Source: an uncultured Christensenella sp.
Lineage (GTDB): Bacteria > Bacillota > Clostridia > Christensenellales > UBA3700
Length of the DNA stretch: 10,362 nt
Reading direction: 5' to 3'
Assembly (NCBI GenBank): GCA_910576875.1
Contig: CAJTKI010000058.1
Span: 1-10,362 of the forward strand
This document shows positions 1 through 6,338 of this stretch, piece by piece (position 1 is the stretch's first letter; every line of letters starts with the position of its first letter). A model generated the notes under the pieces. The model saw only the letters and a program-made list of their open reading frames with translations. It was not told the origin of the DNA and did not search any database. The position numbers and the translations under genes were made by a program.

Positions 1-843
1 ATCGTGTTCAGCATCATGCAGAGTTTGACGTCCGGATTTTTGTCCGCGCAGACGAAAGAGATCATCTATTTTGTCTGTTACAGTTCCATTCTCGTGATTT
101 TGCTGACGCAAATCGCCGGACTGGTCAAAATGACCGTATATACGGTCGGGCGCATGCAGTCGTTGATGGAATTGGCGTTTCCGATACTGGTAACGTTGAT
201 CACGATACTGGGCGGCGTCAGTACGTCGGCGGTTTTTCGTCCGATGATGAGCGTCTTGACGACTTCGATCTCGATGTTGATTACAAAACTCGTCTTGCCG
301 ATGTTTATCGCTATCATCGTGTTTTGCGTGATCAGCAATCTGACCAAACACGTCAAGCTCGAACAGATTACCAAATTTTTTCATTCGTCCGTCAAATTCG
401 TATTGGGAGGGGTGTTCGGACTGTTTATTACCTTTTTGTCCTTTCAGGGGTTGACGGGGAACATTACGGACAGTATCTCGATCAAAACGGCGAAATTTGC
501 GTTGCAAAGTTATATTCCGATTTTGGGCGGCTATTTGTCGGACGGATTCGATTTGGTCATGGCGAGCGTGGTATTGATCAAAAACGCGTTCGGATTCGTC
601 GTGCTTTTCCTATTGTTGGGTTGTATCATCGTGCCGGTATTGAAAATTTTGATCTTCTCGTTGGGGTTAAAGCTTGTGAGCGGGATCATCGAACCGATTG
701 CGGACAGCCGTATGAGCAAAATATTGTACGGCGTATCCAAAAATATGTCGCTGCTGGCGGTTGCGATCGCCGGCGTCGGATTTTTGTTTTTGATTACCGT
801 GATGCTCGTTATCTATACGTGCAATTTCGGAATGGGGGTGTAA
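1..843 (+). CDS. spoIIIAE: Stage III sporulation protein AE (5' partial)
   Basis: Polytopic membrane protein of the SpoIIIA complex, which sits in the mother-cell membrane around the forespore and, with SpoIIQ, forms the channel needed for forespore development and sigma-G activity. The frame is open from base 1, so the start lies upstream; about 280 residues are present against about 400 in B. subtilis, meaning roughly the N-terminal third is missing. What remains is mostly hydrophobic, with about six or more membrane segments (approximately residues 20-40, 55-75, 88-112, 128-150, 180-225 and 245-270, counting from base 4). Family-like stretches include MTVYTVGRMQSLMELAFPI and the region around PILGGYLSDGFD. 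It ends with TAA one base before spoIIIAF. The GTG at base 4 is probably an internal valine and not the true start. Confidence 0.93.
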   Translation: MVFSIMQSLTSGFLSAQTKEIIYFVCYSSILVILLTQIAGLVKMTVYTVGRMQSLMELAFPILVTLITILGGVSTSAVFRPMMSVLTTSISMLITKLVLPMFIAIIVFCVISNLTKHVKLEQITKFFHSSVKFVLGGVFGLFITFLSFQGLTGNITDSISIKTAKFALQSYIPILGGYLSDGFDLVMASVVLIKNAFGFVVLFLLLGCIIVPVLKILIFSLGLKLVSGIIEPIADSRMSKILYGVSKNMSLLAVAIAGVGFLFLITVMLVIYTCNFGMGV

Positions 844-844
844 G

Positions 845-1309
845 ATGTCCGGATGGATTGCGTCGATTGTCGGAATCGTATTGTTGGGGGCGTTGGTTGA
901 AATCCTTTTGCCGGACGGAGACAGCCGCAAATATATCCGCGGCGTGTACGGTTTGATCGTCGTGCTCGTAATCGTCGCGCCGTTGCCGAAATGGCTGGGG
1001 ATGTTCGGCAATTCCGATGCGGAAACACCGTCGTCGGATCAACAGATTTCGATCGATCGGGAGTATGTGGACAAGGTATGGACGCAGTGTCTGGAACGCG
1101 ATGCGCAGAGCATGGAGCGCGTTTTGAAAAATAACGGATATCCGAATGTAAAGGTTGTTCTAACCGCGGGACAAGGCAATATATATGTAGTAGGGCGTGT
1201 CCGGTTGGATCTGACGCAGGACGCTCAGGCGCTGGAAAATCGAGAAGACGTGGAGCGTTTGGCGAAAAAGCGCTTTCCGAACGCGGAGGTGATTGTCGTT
1301 GGAACATGA
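845..1309 (+). CDS. spoIIIAF: Stage III sporulation protein AF
   Basis: Small membrane protein of the SpoIIIA channel complex. It has 154 residues against about 206 in B. subtilis. Two N-terminal membrane helices (about residues 5-22 and 33-47) flank the family-typical LLPDGDSRKYIRGVYGL turn. A soluble C-terminal part (about residues 70-154) has a strand-helix-strand look like the ring-building domains of the SpoIIIA proteins. The ATG lies one base after the spoIIIAE stop, with a GGGGGT ribosome site at 834-839 and 5 bases of spacing. The 3' end overlaps the start of spoIIIAG. The identification rests on the two-helix pattern, the LPDG motif and position between AE and AG; the C-terminal part is poorly conserved in the family. 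Confidence 0.9.
   Translation: MSGWIASIVGIVLLGALVEILLPDGDSRKYIRGVYGLIVVLVIVAPLPKWLGMFGNSDAETPSSDQQISIDREYVDKVWTQCLERDAQSMERVLKNNGYPNVKVVLTAGQGNIYVVGRVRLDLTQDAQALENREDVERLAKKRFPNAEVIVVGT
1285..1292 (+). promoter_or_regulatory. Ribosome binding site deciding the spoIIIAG start
   Basis: GGAGGTGA is a full Shine-Dalgarno match inside the last codons of spoIIIAF. It lies 6 bases before the TTG at 1299 and directly abuts the TTG at 1293, so it favours 1299 as the initiator and suggests coupling with spoIIIAF translation. Confidence 0.75.
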
Positions 1310-1721
1310 AGACGAAAAGGCGAGCGCCAAAAGCAGTTGGAAGGAAAAGTGGAAGTCGTCCAAACAGTTGCAGATCATCGTGGCGGTTGCCGTCGCGTTG
1401 GTAGCGATCGCGATCTACTTCGGAGTCAGTTCGCTCGGCGGCGTAAGCGAAACGGGCAAGCCCGTATCCAGCGGCAATGACGATACCGCGCAGCGGATCG
1501 CGGCGATCCTGTCGGATATGGAGCAGGTAGGCGATTGCAGCGTCATGATCACGTATGACGAGAAAAAGCCGAGCGGAGCCGATATCGGCAATCACATCGT
1601 CGGCGTCGTCGTTGTGGCGCAAGGCGGGAGCGATATGCGGGTCAAACTTCGAATCATCGATGCGGTGTGCGCGCTGCTCGATGTGGAAGGCTCGAAAATC
1701 AAAGTGTATCAAATGAAATAA
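1299..1721 (+). CDS. spoIIIAG: Stage III sporulation protein AG, compact form
   Basis: Ring-forming component of the SpoIIIA-SpoIIQ channel, anchored in the mother-cell membrane. I chose the TTG at 1299 because the ribosome site GGAGGTGA (1285-1292) gives 6 bases of spacing; another TTG at 1293 touches that site. This start overlaps the spoIIIAF stop by 11 bp. The product has 140 residues, against about 229 in B. subtilis. It has a charged cytoplasmic N-terminus, one membrane helix (about 25-43) and a ring-building domain (about 65-140) with the conserved pieces ILSDMEQVGDCSVMITY and GVVVVAQGG, then a helix and a last strand ending KIKVYQMK. Only 13 residues (88-100) separate the first strand from the GVVVVAQGG strand, so the long beta-rich insertion of B. 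subtilis SpoIIIAG appears to be missing. Confidence 0.9.
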   Translation: MEHEDEKASAKSSWKEKWKSSKQLQIIVAVAVALVAIAIYFGVSSLGGVSETGKPVSSGNDDTAQRIAAILSDMEQVGDCSVMITYDEKKPSGADIGNHIVGVVVVAQGGSDMRVKLRIIDAVCALLDVEGSKIKVYQMK

Positions 1722-1745
1722 ACATACATTTCTTGGAGGTATCTT

Positions 1746-2261
1746 ATGGCAAAAAAAATCGCAATCAAAAAACTGTCGCCCAATGCAAAAAAAGTCATTG
1801 TGCTCGGTTGTATGGTGGCACTGCTTGCCGTGACGGGCGTATTGAATTTCGTCCTGAACGACAGACTCGGTTCGTCCTCTGAACCGCCCGTAAACGGCGG
1901 CGCGACGGTAGAGACGTTTTTCAGCTCTTACCGTGCGGACCGTGAAACCGCCCGTGCGGAAGAATTCAGCTATCTCGATGCGATCATCGCGTCCGCCGAT
2001 TCGTCCGAAAGCGTGAAAACCAGCGCGGAACAGAAGAAGTTGGAATTGCTCGCCAACATTGAAACCGAACTCGTGCTCGAAAACCTGATCAAAGCAAAGG
2101 GCTTCGAAGACGCGGTCGTCACGATGAGCACCAACAACGTCAACATCATCGTCAACAAGGCGGAATTGACCTCGGAAGAAGTGTCGCAGATCCTGAATAT
2201 CATTTTGGGCGAAACGTCGTACACCGCTACGCAAACCGTGGTCGTACCGTATCAAGTATAA
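1746..2261 (+). CDS. spoIIIAH: Stage III sporulation protein AH
   Basis: Mother-cell half of the SpoIIIAH-SpoIIQ zipper that bridges the two membranes around the forespore; its extracytoplasmic domain belongs to the YscJ/FliF ring-building family. It has 171 residues (about 218 in B. subtilis): a basic N-terminus, one membrane helix (about 16-36), a short linker, a long charged helix (about 55-118, containing the family-typical FFSSYRADRETARAEE and ENLIKAKGFEDAVV) and the ring-building fold to about residue 155. A strong GGAGGT (1735-1740) precedes the ATG by 5 bases. The gene prefers C-ending codons (CTC, AAC, ATC, GTC), unlike its TTG-rich neighbours. The tail after the ring domain is very short. 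No terminator follows, so read-through into the next gene is possible. Confidence 0.93.
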   Translation: MAKKIAIKKLSPNAKKVIVLGCMVALLAVTGVLNFVLNDRLGSSSEPPVNGGATVETFFSSYRADRETARAEEFSYLDAIIASADSSESVKTSAEQKKLELLANIETELVLENLIKAKGFEDAVVTMSTNNVNIIVNKAELTSEEVSQILNIILGETSYTATQTVVVPYQV

Positions 2262-2265
2262 CGAG

Positions 2266-2307
2266 TATTATCGCTTGTCATTTTGCCAATATTATGCTAT
2301 GATAATA
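2266..2307. repeat. Short inverted repeat flanking the asp23 promoter
   Basis: TATTATC at 2266-2272 and its exact reverse complement GATAATA at 2301-2307 lie 28 bases apart. The right arm overlaps the end of the -10 box at 2298-2303. A third TATTAT copy is at 2290-2295. This could be an operator, but in an AT-rich promoter a 7-bp match can easily arise by chance. Confidence 0.3.
2275..2303 (+). promoter_or_regulatory. Sigma-A-type promoter for the asp23-nusB-folD block
   Basis: The -35 box TTGTCA (2275-2280), a 17-base spacer and the -10 box TATGAT (2298-2303) each differ from consensus at one position. An extended -10 TG lies at 2295-2296. The predicted start point is near 2310, only about 12 bases before the asp23 ATG and just in front of its GGAGG ribosome site (2312-2316). 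This separates the housekeeping genes from the sporulation operon upstream. Confidence 0.75.
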
Positions 2308-2321
2308 GCACGGAGGCTCGT

Positions 2322-2684
2322 ATGGCAAGAGAAAAGAAATCGCAGGAACCGTTGATCGACGATACGTACGTCAATGTGATCGCATCGATTGCAGGAAGCT
2401 CCGCCTCTCAGGTGGACGGCGTGGCGTCCGTGTCGTACGAAGCGGGTCTGAATGGGAAGAATTTCAACTTTGGCAAGAATAAACGCAGCAATGCGATTAT
2501 CGTCAGAATCGGCAAAGGCGAAATGGTAACCATCGAAATTTCCGTCAACGTGTATTACGGTCGGATCATCCCGCAAGTCGTGTGCCGTTTGCAGGAAAAA
2601 ATCAAGGAAGAAGTCGAGAAGTCAACCCGTTATAAGGTAAAAAACATCAACGTAAACGTAGTTGGCGTCGTCGCGGCGAACTGA
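2322..2684 (+). CDS. Asp23/Gls24 family protein (YqhY type)
   Basis: Small soluble protein of the Asp23/Gls24 family. The equivalent gene in B. subtilis, yqhY, also lies directly upstream of nusB and has been linked to fatty-acid synthesis and envelope homeostasis; the exact role is not settled. It has 120 residues: an N-terminal lead, the helix region YVNVIASIAGSSASQVDGVA (about 16-35), a strand pair (about 57-78), then IPQVVCRLQEKIKEEVEK and a last strand with NVNVVGVV, the usual family order. The ATG at 2322 follows GGAGG (2312-2316) by 5 bases; a possible TTG at 2283 lies upstream of the predicted transcription start and is rejected. In B. subtilis accB and accC precede this gene; here spoIIIAH does. 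Confidence 0.9.
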   Translation: MAREKKSQEPLIDDTYVNVIASIAGSSASQVDGVASVSYEAGLNGKNFNFGKNKRSNAIIVRIGKGEMVTIEISVNVYYGRIIPQVVCRLQEKIKEEVEKSTRYKVKNINVNVVGVVAAN

Positions 2685-2690
2685 AACTTT

Positions 2691-2710
2691 CCCCCTTGCT
2701 TGCAAGGGGG
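2691..2710 (+). terminator. Strong GC hairpin between asp23 and nusB: weak terminator or attenuator
   Basis: CCCCCTTGC (2691-2699) and GCAAGGGGG (2702-2710) are perfect complements, giving an 8-bp stem with the tetraloop CTTG. The following bases TATTGTCAT are only partly T-rich, so complete termination looks unlikely. It starts 6 bases after the asp23 stop and 27 bases before nusB. It could lower downstream transcription or protect an asp23 message end. Confidence 0.5.
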
Positions 2711-2736
2711 TATTGTCATGCCCAAGGAGAAATACT

Positions 2737-3147
2737 ATGTCGAGAAGAATTGCCAGAGATTATGCGTATCGGATGATCTTTTCGTATTTGTTCAAACGCG
2801 AAATGGATTGGGACGGCGTGGAAGAAATCGTCGGCGCGGAAAACTTGAATGCCAAAGACGCGGATTATCTGCGGCGCGTATTGACGCAGACGCAGGATCA
2901 TTTCGACGAATTGAGCATGTTGATCGCGTCGCATGCGAGAAACTTTCGTTTGGAACGTATTTTTAAGCCGGATTTGGCGGCGTTGTATCTGGCATGCGCG
3001 GAGATGCGCTACCTGTCCGACATCCCCAAATCGGTATCGATCAGCGAAGCGATCGAATTGGTAAAACAATATTCGACCGATCAAAGTTTTTCGTTTGTCA
3101 ACGGAGTTTTGGCGGGCGTATACAGACAATTGGAACAAAAGGAGTAA
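2737..3147 (+). CDS. nusB: Transcription antitermination factor NusB
   Basis: RNA-binding, all-helical factor that pairs with NusE (ribosomal protein S10) on boxA RNA and promotes full-length rRNA transcription. It has 136 residues, the normal family length. Visible family marks are the basic N-terminal RNA-binding segment SRRIARDYAYRMIFSYLF, the middle FKPDLAALYLACAEMRYL and the most conserved C-terminal block SISEAIELVKQYSTDQ followed by FVNGVLAGVY. The ATG at 2737 has AAGGAGA (2724-2730) six bases upstream; the open frame extends back into the hairpin and asp23, but those starts lack a ribosome site. It sits 52 bases after asp23, beyond the hairpin, and 5 bases before folD. Confidence 0.95.
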   Translation: MSRRIARDYAYRMIFSYLFKREMDWDGVEEIVGAENLNAKDADYLRRVLTQTQDHFDELSMLIASHARNFRLERIFKPDLAALYLACAEMRYLSDIPKSVSISEAIELVKQYSTDQSFSFVNGVLAGVYRQLEQKE

Positions 3148-3152
3148 TCGGT

Positions 3153-3995
3153 ATGTACATTTACGGCAAAGAAGTATCCAAAACCACGCGCGAAGAATTG
3201 GCGCGTCACGTCGCGGAGTTCGGATCCCGATACGGGCGCGTGCCTTGTCTGGCGGTCGTCTTGGTCGGCGAAGATCCTGCGTCGCAGACGTATGTGCGCA
3301 ATAAGATTCTCGGGTGCGAAGAGGTCGGTATTCGGTCGATTTCGCGCGTCTACGAGGACGGAACGCCGCAAGAGACGATTGCGCAAGAGTTGCGCGCGCT
3401 TGCCGCGGACGATGCAGTAGACGGTATTTTGGTGCAATTGCCGTTGCCCAAAGGATACGACGAGCGCTATCTGCTGTCGTTGATTCCGGACAGCAAGGAC
3501 GTGGACGGATTCAGCCCGAACAATCTCGGATTGCTGTGCATGGACAAGCCTCGAACAGTCTCCTGCACGCCGTTCGGCGTGATGAAACTGCTGGAAAGTA
3601 CCGGCGTTTCGCTCGCCGGAAAGCATGCGGTTGTCGTCGGCAGAAGCAATACCGTCGGCAAGCCGATGGCGATGCTGTTGTTGTCTGCCGATTGTACGGT
3701 GACGGTGTGTCACAGTAAGACGCCGGATTTGTCGGCGTTTACGCGACAGGCGGATATATTGGTTGTTGCGGCGGGTCGTCCGAAAATGGTCCGTGCCGAT
3801 ATGGTAAAACCGGGCGCAATCGTTATCGATGTCGGGATTAACCGCGTGGACGGCAAGCTGTGCGGAGACGTCGATCCCGACGTCGAATCCGTCGCGTCTT
3901 ATCTGACGCCCGTGCCGGGCGGCGTGGGACCGATGACGATTTCGATGCTGCTGTACAATACGTATCGCGCCGCGGTAGCGCGCGAAAACGCCTGA
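3153..3995 (+). CDS. folD: Bifunctional methylenetetrahydrofolate dehydrogenase / methenyltetrahydrofolate cyclohydrolase
   Basis: Cytosolic enzyme that converts 5,10-methylene-THF to 5,10-methenyl-THF with NADP+ and then hydrolyses it to 10-formyl-THF, feeding purine and formyl-methionine synthesis. It has 280 residues, standard length. The catalytic Tyr47 and Lys51 are in TYVRNK; GILVQLPLP (91-99) and KDVDGFSPNN (Asp118) line the folate site; CTPFG follows; the nucleotide-binding loop is VVVGRSNTVGKP, then CHSKT and the closing PGGVGPMT. All expected key residues are present. The ATG at 3153 has AAAAGGAG (3137-3144) overlapping the end of nusB, 8 bases upstream. The frame extends upstream through nusB, but the family start matches this ATG. 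Confidence 0.97.
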   Translation: MYIYGKEVSKTTREELARHVAEFGSRYGRVPCLAVVLVGEDPASQTYVRNKILGCEEVGIRSISRVYEDGTPQETIAQELRALAADDAVDGILVQLPLPKGYDERYLLSLIPDSKDVDGFSPNNLGLLCMDKPRTVSCTPFGVMKLLESTGVSLAGKHAVVVGRSNTVGKPMAMLLLSADCTVTVCHSKTPDLSAFTRQADILVVAAGRPKMVRADMVKPGAIVIDVGINRVDGKLCGDVDPDVESVASYLTPVPGGVGPMTISMLLYNTYRAAVARENA

Positions 3996-4014
3996 GTCGC
4001 AGTTTTATTTGCAT

Positions 4015-5202
4015 ATGCAGCGACAGATTCTCAACGTCAGCGTTGTCAATATGTATATCCAACAGATCTTCGACGCCGAAGAGATGTTGCACGGCATATG
4101 CGTTTGCGGAGAAGTTTCCGGCTATAAAAACGTAAAAGGACACGCTTATTTTACGTTAAAAGACGCGCAAGGACAGATTGCTTGCATTTGTTACAATGCG
4201 GCGCGGACTTACATGCCCAAAGAAGGGGAACTCGTGCTCGTTACCGCGCGCGTGGATTATTATCCCAAATTGGGCAAACTGAGTTTGTATTGCGACGCGA
4301 TCGAGCCGTACGGCGCGGGATTGATGGCGGCGCGTCTGGAAAAATTGCGTTTGCAATTGGAGGCGGAAGGATTGTTTGCGGATGCGCATAAGATCCCGAT
4401 CCCGAAATTTTGCAAACGCATCGGCGTCGTTACGTCTGCGTCCGGCGCGGTCATACACGATATCGTGACGACGATCCGACGGGTCAATCATAATATCGAT
4501 ATCGTTTTGTACGATGTGCGCGTGCAGGGCGAGCGCTGTGCGGAAGAAGTTGCGCGCGGCTTGCGCGTGATGGATGCGCGCGGATACGATGCGATTTTGG
4601 TGGCGCGCGGCGGCGGATCCGCCGAAGAATTGATGCCGTACAACGACGAAGTCGTAGTGCGTCAAATCTATGCGTGTAATACGCCGATCCTGTCGGCGGT
4701 GGGGCATGAAAGCGACGTGACGCTTTGCGATATGGTTGCGGATATGCGGTGCGCGACGCCGACCGCCGCGGCGCAAGCGATTGCGTATCCGACGGACGAT
4801 ATTCGCGAGTTTGCAATCGATTGCATGCGCAGGGCGGAATCTGTATGCAAGCGCGCGATTCAACGCGCTTCGGAGCAAAATATCGGCTATGGAAGAATGA
4901 TAAATCGATTATTTGAGAATTATTATTCTAATTTAACGTCAAAATTGAATCAATATATAACCAAAATCAATTATTTGGGAGAAAAACAACGCAGCGTTCG
5001 AGAAGCCGAATTGCGGCTGCTCTCGGCAAAATTGGACGCGTGCAATCCGATTCGGATCTTGCAACGCGGGTATTGGCGTATGCAGTCGAATGGAAAAACG
5101 CAAGTCGGAATCGAAGGGCTGTGCGTCGGCGCGGAAGTTACGATGATCGGACATTCGGGCAAGGCAAAAGCAAAAATTACGGAGATCGAATATGAAGCTT
5201 GA
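4015..5202 (+). CDS. xseA: Exodeoxyribonuclease VII large subunit
   Basis: Catalytic subunit of exonuclease VII, which degrades single-stranded DNA from both ends and needs several XseB subunits for function. It has an N-terminal OB fold (about 1-95, with GEVSGYKNVKGHAYFTLKD), then the nuclease domain with RIGVVTSASGAVIHD (Asp149), LVARGGGSAEEL (Arg198) and VGHESDVTLCD (His231, Asp234), matching the conserved residues of E. coli XseA, and the C-terminal NPIRILQRGY. At 395 residues it is shorter than E. coli XseA (about 456), mainly in the helical arm (about 265-345). The ATG at 4015 fits the family start (few residues before VSVVNMYI); a TTG at 4009 is possible. Neither has a clear ribosome site, so reinitiation after the folD stop 19 bases upstream is likely. 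Bases 4901-4970 are only 19% GC. Confidence 0.95.
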   Translation: MQRQILNVSVVNMYIQQIFDAEEMLHGICVCGEVSGYKNVKGHAYFTLKDAQGQIACICYNAARTYMPKEGELVLVTARVDYYPKLGKLSLYCDAIEPYGAGLMAARLEKLRLQLEAEGLFADAHKIPIPKFCKRIGVVTSASGAVIHDIVTTIRRVNHNIDIVLYDVRVQGERCAEEVARGLRVMDARGYDAILVARGGGSAEELMPYNDEVVVRQIYACNTPILSAVGHESDVTLCDMVADMRCATPTAAAQAIAYPTDDIREFAIDCMRRAESVCKRAIQRASEQNIGYGRMINRLFENYYSNLTSKLNQYITKINYLGEKQRSVREAELRLLSAKLDACNPIRILQRGYWRMQSNGKTQVGIEGLCVGAEVTMIGHSGKAKAKITEIEYEA

Positions 5203-5416
5203 ACAGGCATTGACACAATTGGAAGAAATCGTAAATCAAATGGAGCGCGGCGATCTGGAATTGGATCAAGCGTTGCGTTTGTACGAAAAAGGCGTGCGAC
5301 TGTGCGCAACCTGCACGCAGGAGCTGGAGCAGGCAAAAGGCAAATTGTTGATTTTGCAGCAAAGCGCGCAGGGATTGAGCGAGCAGCCGTTTGATCCGGA
5401 AGGAGACAAACTGTGA
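5192..5416 (+). CDS. xseB: Exodeoxyribonuclease VII small subunit
   Basis: Small helical subunit of exonuclease VII, needed together with XseA for an active nuclease. It has 74 residues, normal for the family. The whole core is visible: LEQALTQLEEIVNQMERGD, then LELDQALRLYEKGVRL and a C-terminal helix with CTQELEQAKGKLLIL. The ATG lies inside the last codons of xseA, an 11-bp overlap, with GGAGA (5181-5185) six bases upstream. The stop overlaps the ispA start by 4 bp. Tight overlap of both subunit genes fits coupled synthesis of partners. Confidence 0.95.
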   Translation: MKLEQALTQLEEIVNQMERGDLELDQALRLYEKGVRLCATCTQELEQAKGKLLILQQSAQGLSEQPFDPEGDKL

Positions 5417-6285
5417 CGGATCGGGAAGCGGCGCGCATCGAATTCGAACGCGTATTGGCGGAATATTTGTCCGGATACGAAACGGGCGTGCCGGATATGA
5501 TGACGCCGATGCGGTATGCGATAACGAACGGCGGCAAACGGATCCGTCCGATTTTGTCGTATTTCGGCGCGGAGTTCTGCGGAAAATCCGCACAGGACGT
5601 ACAAAATATCGCTTTAGCGATCGAAATGATTCAAAGCTATTCTTTGGTGCACGACGATCTGCCTTGTATGGACAACGATACGATGCGTCGGGGAAAACCG
5701 ACCGTACACATCGCATACGGCGAAAACGTCGCGGTGCTGGCAGGGGACGGATTGTTGACGATGGCGTTTGAAGCGGCGCTCGACGCGCGATATTGCAATG
5801 CGTATACGGCGCGCGCCGTCGCGTATCTTGCGCGCGCTGCCGGCGCGGACGGCATGATCGGCGGGCAATACATCGATATATCCGATCATACGGATCGGGA
5901 TTACGGTTTGCAAGACGTCACGGCGATGTATCGTCGCAAAACGGGCGCTTTGTTGCGCGCGGCGTTGTGCGCATCGGCGATCCAGTGCGGAGCGAGCGAG
6001 ACGGAACTTGCGGATTTGGAGCGGTATGCGTCCGATCTCGGCATGGTCTTCCAGATCACGGACGATATCTTGGATATCACGGCGTCCGCGCAACAATTGG
6101 GCAAGGACGTCGGCAGGGACGCGGATTTGGGCAGACGCACCTACGCGCAAATCGTCGGACTCGATCGCGCGCGCGAAGATGTGCGCGCATATGCGGATCG
6201 GGCAATCCAAACGATTGAAAAATACGGCGCCCGTGCGGAAAAATTGATCGCACTGTGTCGGGAATTGACAACGCGCGCGTATTAA
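5413..6285 (+). CDS. ispA: Polyprenyl synthetase, probably farnesyl (or geranylgeranyl) diphosphate synthase
   Basis: Head-to-tail prenyltransferase that condenses IPP with DMAPP and GPP to give short-chain prenyl diphosphates for undecaprenyl and quinone precursors. It has 290 residues, typical. Marks in order are GGKRIRP (40-46), the first aspartate-rich motif DDLPCMDND (81-89) of the bacterial FPP synthase type, MRRGKPTVH, GQYIDI, FQITDDILD with the second motif at 217-221, and GKDVGRD. Near the C-terminus the family lysine of the K-x-T-Y element is replaced: the protein reads GRRTY. The GTG start at 5413 shares GTGA with the xseB stop; AGGAG (5401-5405) is 7 bases upstream. Product chain length cannot be settled from sequence alone. 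The last codons carry the promoter of the next gene. Confidence 0.92.
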   Translation: MTDREAARIEFERVLAEYLSGYETGVPDMMTPMRYAITNGGKRIRPILSYFGAEFCGKSAQDVQNIALAIEMIQSYSLVHDDLPCMDNDTMRRGKPTVHIAYGENVAVLAGDGLLTMAFEAALDARYCNAYTARAVAYLARAAGADGMIGGQYIDISDHTDRDYGLQDVTAMYRRKTGALLRAALCASAIQCGASETELADLERYASDLGMVFQITDDILDITASAQQLGKDVGRDADLGRRTYAQIVGLDRAREDVRAYADRAIQTIEKYGARAEKLIALCRELTTRAY

Positions 6286-6293
6286 GATACAAT
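6265..6293 (+). promoter_or_regulatory. Near-consensus sigma-A promoter inside the end of ispA
   Basis: A perfect -35 box TTGACA (6265-6270), a 17-base spacer and the -10 box TACAAT (6288-6293, one mismatch). The -35 is coding sequence of ispA and the -10 lies just after its stop. The predicted start point is near 6300, giving a leader of about 39 bases before the ATG at 6339. It would drive the membrane protein gene, dxs and tlyA. Confidence 0.78.
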
Positions 6294-6338
6294 AAAGTCG
6301 GCGGTCTATTCGGCGATCGAAATCCATATAAATACAGT

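Noticed and set aside
813..2255. Long open frame on the - strand opposite spoIIIAF-AH
   Set aside because: It is antisense to three recognisable genes, has an Arg/His/Asp-rich composition typical of shadow frames in GC-rich codons, and shows no family motif.
2283..2321. TTG at 2283 as the asp23 start
   Set aside because: It lies upstream of the predicted transcription start and within the promoter; the ATG at 2322 has a good GGAGG at 5 bases.
4913..4932. TTGAGA and TCTAAT in the AT-rich part of xseA as an internal promoter
   Set aside because: The spacing is about 8 bases, and other pairs in the island do not give a 16-18 base spacer with a credible -10.
6255..6338. N-terminal extension of the membrane protein from a GTG at 6255
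   Set aside because: It would encode through the end of ispA and across a near-consensus promoter, and the extra 28 residues show no membrane or family character.
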